This document shows, in pieces, positions 1 through 6,282 of a DNA stretch of 33,388 nt. The notes beneath the pieces are model-generated. The model worked only from the letters and a program-made list of their open reading frames with translations, did no database searches and was not told the DNA's origin. Every line of letters begins with the position of its first letter. Positions within the stretch are counted from its first letter, which is position 1. This DNA is from a virus: positions 1 through 33,388 of the IMG/VR virus record IMGVR_UViG_3300020190_000210. The stretch is one strand, 5' to 3'. A program made the translations under genes and the position numbers.

Positions 1-223
1 GTTTTGTTTTTTCTGTTTGCATCGGATGCAAACCATTATACTTTTGAATGTGAGTTTTCTTTTGAGATTCACGTATTTTGTTTAAAACATCAATATTTGT
101 ATTTGAACATTTTTTGCTACAATAAGTTGATTTGTTTCTCTTATAAAAAGAAACTTTATAATCTGTATTACAATTTTTACATACTTTAACAATATAATCC
201 GGATTATTTTTTGGTCTACTCAT
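1..223 (-). CDS. Zinc-ribbon homing-endonuclease-like protein, 3' end outside window
   Basis: Reading the minus strand from the ATG at 223 gives 74 codons without a stop to the window edge, so the C-terminal part is missing. The N-terminus starts MSRPKNNPDY and contains Cys15-x2-Cys18 and Cys35-x3-Cys39, a probable zinc ribbon, followed by a basic stretch and the segment IQKYNGLHPMQTEKTK. That last segment resembles the 'K-Y-G-x-x-(H/N)-P-x-Q' repeats seen in many phage homing-endonuclease-like proteins; this is family recall, not a search. The gene lies against the tail tube gene in divergent orientation. An octamer TATAAATA, identical to the T4 late -10 element, reads on the minus strand at 306-299 and could drive it. 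The catalytic domain is not in the window, so nuclease function is an inference. Confidence 0.55.
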   Translation of the reverse strand, partial: MSRPKNNPDYIVKVCKNCNTDYKVSFYKRNKSTYCSKKCSNTNIDVLNKIRESQKKTHIQKYNGLHPMQTEKTK

Positions 224-298
224 AATTTACTTTTGGCTCGTACATTGATAAATATTAATTATTTTTACTAGAATATAAAAATAATTTGTTTTTTGTTA

Positions 299-306
299 TA
301 TTTATA
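299..306. promoter_or_regulatory. TATTTATA/TATAAATA octamer between divergent genes
   Basis: The octamer reads TATTTATA on the plus strand, before the tail tube gene, and TATAAATA on the minus strand, before the homing-endonuclease-like gene. TATAAATA is the T4 late -10 sequence, so the correctly oriented use would be on the minus strand. Confidence 0.35.
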
Positions 307-326
307 AAAAAAGAAAGGCTTAAATT

Positions 327-818
327 ATGGCAGAATTACTAAATCCATCGGAAATATTTTATACTTCGTTTGAACCGAAGGTAAAAAATCGTTTTATCCT
401 TTATGTTGACGGTATACCTTCTTTCATTGTAAAGAAGGTTAATCGTCCTAAGATCACTCAAGCCAAAAAAGAACTTGATCATATCAATGTCAAGTCATAC
501 TACAAAGGTAAGAGTGTATGGGATGACATCTCAATGGAACTTTATGATCCAATCGTTCCTAGCGGCGCACAAGCTGTGATGGAATGGGTTCGTCTTCACC
601 ACGAATCTGTAACTGGTCGTGACGGTTATCAAGATTTCTATAAGAAGGATATTACGATCAATGTACTCGGGCCCGTGGGTGATAAGGTAGAAGAATGGCA
701 ATTAAAAGGTGCTTTTATTACCAATGCAGATTTCACAGATATGGACTGGAGTGATGACGGTGCTGCTCAAATGATCACTATTGGTATAGCATACGATTAC
801 GCAATTCTTCAATACTAA
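327..818 (+). CDS. Tail tube protein, T4 gp19-like
   Basis: This 163-residue protein is the same length as T4 gp19 and reads like that family throughout: MAELLNPSEIFYTSFEPKVK at the N-terminus, then KNRFILYVDGIPSFIVKKV, a central segment with YDPIVPSGAQAVMEWV, and a C-terminus with TDMDWSDDGAAQMITIGI. Family members polymerise as hexameric rings to make the inner tube through which DNA passes. The start follows AGAAAGG, one of the few purine-rich ribosome-binding sites in the window, after an AT-rich leader containing TATTTATA at 299-306. A strong intrinsic terminator follows 19 bases after the stop, so it is a single-gene unit, fitting a protein needed in many copies. Codon choice includes more C-ending codons than the neighbouring unknown genes. 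Confidence 0.93.
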   Translation: MAELLNPSEIFYTSFEPKVKNRFILYVDGIPSFIVKKVNRPKITQAKKELDHINVKSYYKGKSVWDDISMELYDPIVPSGAQAVMEWVRLHHESVTGRDGYQDFYKKDITINVLGPVGDKVEEWQLKGAFITNADFTDMDWSDDGAAQMITIGIAYDYAILQY

Positions 819-836
819 TCAATATTTATCAAAAAG

Positions 837-861
837 AACCCCAGCAAACGCTGGGGTTTTT
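837..861 (+). terminator. Intrinsic terminator after the tail tube gene
   Basis: AACCCCAGC (837-845) pairs perfectly with GCTGGGGTT (850-858) around a four-base loop, and the run of T continues to 861. It is GC-rich against a very AT-rich background and sits between the tail tube stop codon and the next start. Confidence 0.92.
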
Positions 862-875
862 CTATTTATTATTAT

Positions 876-1772
876 ATGCAAATGGGCAAAAAAATATTCG
901 TAATATACCCCGGAAGATTTCATCCATTCCACAAAGGTCATAAGAGTGTATACGATTATTTAAGTACAAAATATGGTGGTAGCAATGTTTATATAACAAC
1001 TACCGATAAAATAGAATTGCCAAAATCGCCGTTTAATTTTGATGAAAAATCCACAATGATGTCACTAACAGGCATACCTTTATCCAAAATAATTAAAGTT
1101 GTTTCAAATTACAACGTAAATAACTTAATGGGTCAAATACCTATTGATTTAGATAGAGACTCATTAATATTTGCTGTAAGTGAAAAAGACATGACCGAGG
1201 ATCCTAGATTCAGTAAATTTACTAAAAAAGATGGATCTCCTTCTTATTTACAACCCCTTACAAAAAAATTGGATAAGTTAGAACCTGCTATTAAACACGG
1301 TTATATAGATACAACACCTACTACAGATTTCACGGTTTTAGGTAAACAAGTAAGAAGTGCAAGTGAATTGAGAAAACAATATGTCACTCTTACTCCCAAA
1401 CAAAAGAAACTGTTTATTACAGATTTATTTGGTAAATATAGTGATGTAGTAAAACAAATTTTGGATACTAAATTACGCGCAATTGCAAATCAACTTACTG
1501 AAAAACAAAAACAAACATTAAAAAGAATTATTGTTGGTATAATAAAAGAAGACGAAGCTAAGATAAATGCAGCCAAACAAGAAGTGGATAAAATAACAGT
1601 TGATCTAAAAAATGCAACGGAAAATCTTAAAAAGATAGAACTTGCAGCAGCAGAAGAATCACTTAAACAAGCACAAGAAGCACTTAAAAGTGCAAAAACT
1701 CCTGAAGAAAAAAAAACAAAAGAAATTGATGTAAAATTAAAGCAATCTGCTGTAGATAATTTAAAAGATTAA
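876..1772 (+). CDS. Cytidylyltransferase-like nucleotidyltransferase with coiled-coil tail
   Basis: The 298-residue protein starts with a Rossmann-type strand (KKIFVIYPGRFHPFHKGH) that contains the HxGH signature of the cytidylyl/adenylyltransferase superfamily at residues 19-22. The second signature, the (I/V)SSxxxR-type loop, appears as VRSASELR at 159-166. Both catalytic motifs are present, so an active transferase of a nucleotidyl group is likely; the substrate cannot be read from the sequence. From about residue 205 the protein becomes a long charged Lys/Glu/Ala coiled coil ending at 298, which is not part of the catalytic fold. There is no Shine-Dalgarno sequence; a second in-frame ATG lies two codons later. 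It is embedded in the tail cassette between tail tube and gp26-like genes, so it might act on or in the virion, but that is only inference. Confidence 0.72.
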   Translation: MQMGKKIFVIYPGRFHPFHKGHKSVYDYLSTKYGGSNVYITTTDKIELPKSPFNFDEKSTMMSLTGIPLSKIIKVVSNYNVNNLMGQIPIDLDRDSLIFAVSEKDMTEDPRFSKFTKKDGSPSYLQPLTKKLDKLEPAIKHGYIDTTPTTDFTVLGKQVRSASELRKQYVTLTPKQKKLFITDLFGKYSDVVKQILDTKLRAIANQLTEKQKQTLKRIIVGIIKEDEAKINAAKQEVDKITVDLKNATENLKKIELAAAEESLKQAQEALKSAKTPEEKKTKEIDVKLKQSAVDNLKD

Positions 1773-1851
1773 TTAAATAATGTATAGTTGCTTTAGTATA
1801 AAATATAATAACTAAAAAGTTATATAAAGCACTATATATTGTTATAAAGTT

Positions 1852-2682
1852 ATGAGTGACGAAATTTTTATTCAACATTTAAAACAACAACACGAAGCTT
1901 CTACTACAAAGTCTTCAAACAACACCCCAACTTATCCTGCTGAAACAGTGTCATTGCCGTCAAAAGGATATTTTTATGAAGAAACAACTCCACTCAGCAA
2001 AGGTAGTGTTGAAATGAAGATGATGACTGCTAGAGAAGAAGATATTTTAACCAATGAAAATTATATTAAGAAAGGTATTGTTCTTGATAAACTTCTTGAA
2101 AGTCTAATTGTTACTCCAGGAATAAATGTAAGTGATTTGTTGATGATTGATAAAAATGCACTTTTTATTGCTGCCAGACGATTAGCATATGGTGACAATT
2201 ACGGTCCTGTCAAAATAGAATGTAAGAAGTGTAATTTTGAAAACAAAACTAATATTGATTTATCACAACTAGTTGAAAAAGAAATTGATTTTTCTAACTT
2301 TGAAAGAGGAGTTAATGAATTTGAATTTGAGTTTCCGTTTTCTAAGAGAAAAATTACTTTTAAATTAATAACATCCGGCGATGAAGAAATTATTGATCGT
2401 GATCTAAAATCAATTAATAAAATCAAAAAAAATTCCAGTGCAGAAGTTACTACACGATTGAAGAGACTCATCACTAGTATAGATGGTAAAAAAGATCTCG
2501 CTGCTGTAAATAAATTCGTTGACAATGAATTACTTTCAAAAGATAGTATGGCGTTGAGAGGTTATATTAAAACCGTGGCACCAGAACTTGATTTAGGTTT
2601 TAACTTTGTATGTGAAAACTGTAATCACGAAGAAAGGATGGATGTACCGATGACGGTACAGTTTTTTTGGCCTGAATCCTGA
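1852..2682 (+). CDS. T4 gp26-family baseplate hub assembly protein, frame 0 part
   Basis: The 276-residue product matches the T4 baseplate gp26/gp51-type family: an N-terminal disordered segment, then the conserved ETVSLPSKGYFY, a helical region with KMMTAREEDILTNENYIKKG, and a zinc-binding module with Cys124-x2-Cys127 and Cys254-x2-Cys257. It ends DVPMTVQFFWPES. It lies immediately upstream of the tape measure gene, the place where many phages encode tail assembly chaperones. The stop TGA at 2680-2682 is followed by a reading frame in +1 that has no start codon and continues to 2881 (separate entry), so a longer product of about 342 residues is likely. No ribosome-binding site is visible before the ATG. 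Confidence 0.8.
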   Translation: MSDEIFIQHLKQQHEASTTKSSNNTPTYPAETVSLPSKGYFYEETTPLSKGSVEMKMMTAREEDILTNENYIKKGIVLDKLLESLIVTPGINVSDLLMIDKNALFIAARRLAYGDNYGPVKIECKKCNFENKTNIDLSQLVEKEIDFSNFERGVNEFEFEFPFSKRKITFKLITSGDEEIIDRDLKSINKIKKNSSAEVTTRLKRLITSIDGKKDLAAVNKFVDNELLSKDSMALRGYIKTVAPELDLGFNFVCENCNHEERMDVPMTVQFFWPES

Positions 2683-2881
2683 ATACAAGGTTTTCCTACA
2701 CAAACAAATATTTGAACTGAGTTATTTCTCCGAAGGTGCGATAAACGTTGATGTTGCATATAAATTGCCTGTTTTCTTACGTAATTTCTACTATAGACAA
2801 TTAGTAGAGATTAAAAACAAAGAAAATGATAGTTACAAACAGCCCAACAAAAAATCCGGTAAAATAGATAAACCATTTTAA
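2654..2881 (+). CDS. +1-frame extension of the gp26-family gene (tail assembly chaperone-like)
   Basis: In the +1 frame relative to the upstream gene, an open frame runs from just after a TGA at 2651-2653 to a TAA at 2879-2881. It encodes FFGLNPEYKVFLHKQIF, then ELSYFSEGAINVDVAYKLP and VFLRNFYYRQLVEIKNKE, with a basic tail. The segment has the look of a conserved folded domain (Y-x-x-x-L-H-x-Q-I-F, then Y-x-L-P-x-x-L-R-x-F-Y-Y), but there is no ATG, GTG or TTG before the core of it. Two places allow entry: the T7 run at 2662-2668 (CAG TTT TTT TGG) and the sense/stop pair TCC TGA at 2677-2682. Shifting +1 at either gives a 342-residue fusion. A sequencing indel is the alternative; the genomic position favours a programmed frameshift. 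Confidence 0.62.
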   Translation, partial: RYSFFGLNPEYKVFLHKQIFELSYFSEGAINVDVAYKLPVFLRNFYYRQLVEIKNKENDSYKQPNKKSGKIDKPF

Positions 2882-2903
2882 TATAAAAACTAATAATTTG
2901 GTA

Positions 2904-2911
2904 TATTTATA
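2904..2911 (+). promoter_or_regulatory. TATTTATA octamer before the tape measure gene
   Basis: TATTTATA lies six bases before the ATG at 2918. No Shine-Dalgarno sequence is present between. Confidence 0.35.
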
Positions 2912-2917
2912 TTAGAT

Positions 2918-5900
2918 ATGGCAGCATCATTTGATCCATCAAAATTAGCCGAGGCTCTTTCACGTTACGGTACGGAGTCTAAAGAAACTTTATCAAATTT
3001 AGAAAATGCTAAAAAAGTTGAGTCAGAAATGGTGGATTTGGCTAAACAATTGGGTCAAGTATATAAAACTAACAATGATAAATTTAAAGAATCTTTAAAA
3101 AATAAAACGCTTGAAGAAAAAATAACTGCGCAGTTAGAGAAAACGACTGAAAAAATTGGTGCATTAGAAAGTGCCAGAATGAACAGCTTAGCACAAATAA
3201 AAGATAACACTAATTTAGTTTCTGCGCTTGAAAGTAAATTGTTGGCACACCACGCTGGTATCGTTACTTTATCAAAAGAAGAATATGATATTACACAAAA
3301 AGGGGTTGTTGATATAAAACGACAAATTAATTTAGAAGAAAAGTTACTTGAACAATCAAACCGAGAACTTAAAAACATAAAAATTAAAAATGAATTTTTA
3401 AAGACGACGAAAGGAATATTCGAGGGAATAAATAAGAGTGTTGATTTTTCAGTTAAACTTTTGGATAAAGCAGGTGACTCTGCAAATAATTTGGCAGGTA
3501 AATTAAATATACCAACTACATTTTCAGGTGTATTAGATAAATTGGTTAGCACATTTAATCAGATTGATACTGCTGCTACAAGCGTAAGACAAAAATTTGG
3601 ACTTTTAAGAAGTGAAGGTCAATTATTTGAAAAAAATATAAGAGAAACTGCTACAGAACTGGCAGATTTTGGAGTAACGGCTGAACAAGCTGGTGTTACG
3701 ATGAAAGATATTGGTTCTACATTTACATCTTTACAAGCTGCTGAAAAAAGCTTAGTTAAAGACGTTTCGTTGATGTCTGCTCAATTTGGTATCGCTTCCG
3801 CAACCAGTGCAAAGTTTTTACAAACGATGAGTGGTATTACCGGTAAAAGTGCAATGTCAAATAAAAATATGATGGGATTTGCCAAAATGGCATCTACCGC
3901 TTATGGTGTTGGACTTGATGATGTAATGAATGACGTTGCTAATGCAAGTGATGAAGCAAGAATGTTTGCTGGTAAAAATGCAAATGAAATGGTAAGAGCA
4001 GCTGCTCAAGCAAGACAAATGGGAACTAGTCTTGATAATATGGCAAAGACTGCTAAAGGTTTATTAGATTTTGAAAGTAGTATACAAAACGAACTTAAAG
4101 CTAGTGCTTTGATTGGTAAAAATATTAATTTTAATGAAGCTCGTAGATTGGCTTTCCAAGGAAAAGTAGTTGAAGCAAATAAATTGATATTAGATCAAGC
4201 AAAGAAGATTAAGTTTAATCAATTGAATCCAATTGCTCAAGAAGCATTTGCGCAAGCAGCAGGTAAGAGTGTTAAAGAGTTGCAAGATATGTTGGGTGCC
4301 GAACAGAATTTAAACGATGCACTTAAATCTCAAGATCCTGAAGTAAGAAAATTAGCTGAGAATCGTAAGAAAATGGCACAAACAATGGAAAAAGGATCCG
4401 CGGCGGAAAAAGCTGCGCAGCAAAAAGCATTTGAAGATGGTATTAAACGAGAACATAATCAAGAGAGAATTAAAACAATTCAAAACCAAATAAATCAATT
4501 GTTTATGGAATTGGCAGGCCCAATTTTAGAAGCTATCGGTCCAATATTGGAAGGAGTTATTAATTATCTAAAAGAAAATAAAGAACAAGTTAAATCAATT
4601 GCTATGGAAATTGGTAAATGGTTTGTTGCGGTAAAATCATTCGCAATACTTTTTTCTTCAAGTGTCGTTGGACCAATTGGAAGTACTTTAACTGGTATAG
4701 GTAAATTAACAAATGGAATTTTTAAATTTACACAGAGTTTGTTTAAACCGGTGGAAAGATTAACCGATATTGCTTATGGGTTTGAAAAAATTTCCAGTAA
4801 AATAAAGTTAATTTCTACTGAAATATCAAGCTTCGGAAAGGGCTTTAGAACTATATCTGGGTTTGTTGGTGGTGTAGGAAATCAATTTTTAAAATTATCC
4901 GATACAATTTTTAATATAGGCGTGAAAGTTGAGAATTTACTTTTAAAATTTCCTAAAATTACAAAAATAGGATCTTTATTTTCAAAAGTGTTTGGTGGTG
5001 TAGGAAATATAATAAGCGGAACTTTCGGAAAGTTGGGTGGATTTTTTACAAGAGCAAGTGGAAGTGTTGGATTGATATCAAAAATAGGACCACTTTTTGG
5101 TGCAGTTTCTAAATTTCTAGGTCCAATTGGCCTCGTAATTACCGTTATACAAGGCGCGACTGCATTTATTAAAACATTCACAACCACTACAGGTACATTT
5201 TCAGATAAAATTAAAGCTGGATTAAAAGGAGTATTTGAAACCGTAATATTGGAGCCGCTGAAAATGGTTGGGGATTTAATTAAAAAAATACCCAGTTTAC
5301 TTGCAGAAATAGATTTCGGTGCCATTTTTAAAGATGTAACTACATATCTACTAGACGCTTTAGTAAGTTTGCCTGATATGATTGAAAAATTATTTACGGG
5401 ATCTGGAGGCGGAGGAGTAGAATGGGGTAAAATTTTTATGAATATTGGAAATCTTTTTCTACAAATATTTATGTTTAATGTAATTAAACTTCCAATTGCA
5501 GTAGCTACTTTAGTAGGAAAATTGGGATTATTGATACTTAAAGGAATCGCTTCATTAGGAATAACGCTTTTAGAATTAATATTTTCACCTTTCAAATTAG
5601 CTTTTGATAAAATCGTGGAATTTTTTGGAGGTAAATCTCCTTCTCTGTTGGGACTGTTGATTGTAAATGGAATTAAATCGGTTACTGATATGGTTTTTGA
5701 ATCTCTAACGTATCCATTTAAAAAATCACAAGAAATTATACCTGAAATAATAAACATTTTAAAAACAACTTTTGTAGATGCATTTAAATCTATTGTAGAA
5801 ATATTATATGAGATAATAACATTTCCATTTAAAAAAGCCTTTAATTACATAAAGACATCACTATCAGAAGTAGGAATTGTTTTTAAAGATATATTTTCTG

Positions 5901-6265
5901 TAGCATTTGATTTTGTAATAAACGGCTTAGGAAAAATTGTAGATAAAATAAAAGGAATTGGTGGTACCGTAATGAATTTAGCAGGCAAAGCTGTTTCTTT
6001 TGTATCTGGTATATTTGGCGGTGGCGACGGCGAAGAAACGAATTCGGCTGAAAAATCTGCTGGTAAATCAGAACCCGTTAAAAATGAACTTGTAGATGCA
6101 ATAATAAATTCCAATAGATTAGTAGTAGAAAGATTGGATAAGCTGACACAACTTATGACATCCGGTCAAATAGCTGTCTATATAGACGGTCAAAAAGCAA
6201 ATCAGTTATTAGCAGCATCTTCTACAAAATTCGGTTCATTAGGTCAATTAACAACTTTGTTCTAA
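2918..6265 (+). CDS. Tail tape measure protein
   Basis: This 1115-residue protein is the longest gene of the window and lies downstream of the tail tube and gp26-family genes, as expected for a tape measure. The first 190 residues form a charged heptad-rich coiled coil (Lys/Glu/Leu). Residues around 220-480 are alanine-rich helices with typical tape-measure wording such as TATELADFGVTAEQAG and MSNKNMMGFAKMASTAYGVG. From about 560 onwards there are repeated hydrophobic glycine/isoleucine/phenylalanine stretches, alternating with basic linkers, which may insert in or contact the host membrane during ejection. A hydrophilic linker rich in Glu and Ser leads to a C-terminal domain ending GSLGQLTTLF. 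By the usual rule of about 0.15 nm per residue the tail would be near 165 nm, longer than T4. TATTTATA sits seven bases before the ATG region. Confidence 0.88.
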   Translation: MAASFDPSKLAEALSRYGTESKETLSNLENAKKVESEMVDLAKQLGQVYKTNNDKFKESLKNKTLEEKITAQLEKTTEKIGALESARMNSLAQIKDNTNLVSALESKLLAHHAGIVTLSKEEYDITQKGVVDIKRQINLEEKLLEQSNRELKNIKIKNEFLKTTKGIFEGINKSVDFSVKLLDKAGDSANNLAGKLNIPTTFSGVLDKLVSTFNQIDTAATSVRQKFGLLRSEGQLFEKNIRETATELADFGVTAEQAGVTMKDIGSTFTSLQAAEKSLVKDVSLMSAQFGIASATSAKFLQTMSGITGKSAMSNKNMMGFAKMASTAYGVGLDDVMNDVANASDEARMFAGKNANEMVRAAAQARQMGTSLDNMAKTAKGLLDFESSIQNELKASALIGKNINFNEARRLAFQGKVVEANKLILDQAKKIKFNQLNPIAQEAFAQAAGKSVKELQDMLGAEQNLNDALKSQDPEVRKLAENRKKMAQTMEKGSAAEKAAQQKAFEDGIKREHNQERIKTIQNQINQLFMELAGPILEAIGPILEGVINYLKENKEQVKSIAMEIGKWFVAVKSFAILFSSSVVGPIGSTLTGIGKLTNGIFKFTQSLFKPVERLTDIAYGFEKISSKIKLISTEISSFGKGFRTISGFVGGVGNQFLKLSDTIFNIGVKVENLLLKFPKITKIGSLFSKVFGGVGNIISGTFGKLGGFFTRASGSVGLISKIGPLFGAVSKFLGPIGLVITVIQGATAFIKTFTTTTGTFSDKIKAGLKGVFETVILEPLKMVGDLIKKIPSLLAEIDFGAIFKDVTTYLLDALVSLPDMIEKLFTGSGGGGVEWGKIFMNIGNLFLQIFMFNVIKLPIAVATLVGKLGLLILKGIASLGITLLELIFSPFKLAFDKIVEFFGGKSPSLLGLLIVNGIKSVTDMVFESLTYPFKKSQEIIPEIINILKTTFVDAFKSIVEILYEIITFPFKKAFNYIKTSLSEVGIVFKDIFSVAFDFVINGLGKIVDKIKGIGGTVMNLAGKAVSFVSGIFGGGDGEETNSAEKSAGKSEPVKNELVDAIINSNRLVVERLDKLTQLMTSGQIAVYIDGQKANQLLAASSTKFGSLGQLTTLF

Positions 6266-6270
6266 TTTGA

Positions 6271-6278
6271 TATTTATA
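6271..6278 (+). promoter_or_regulatory. TATTTATA octamer before the baseplate gene
   Basis: TATTTATA lies four bases before the ATG at 6283 in the 17-base gap after the tape measure gene. Confidence 0.35.
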
Positions 6279-6282
6279 ATCA

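Noticed and set aside
4-189. Open frame of 61 codons on the plus strand at the left edge
   Set aside because: It is the antisense of the zinc-ribbon homing-endonuclease-like gene, whose codon pattern and Cys motifs are convincing; the plus frame has a biased low-complexity composition.
2662-2675. -1 frameshift on the T7 run in the gp26-family gene
   Set aside because: The -1 frame reaches TGA after Leu-Ala, so it cannot give the downstream domain; only +1 (or -2) does.
4882-5757. Long minus-strand frame of 291 codons opposite the tape measure gene
   Set aside because: It is a mirror frame of the tape measure gene, with Ser/Pro/Ile-rich composition and no start context; the same holds for other antisense frames over coding regions.
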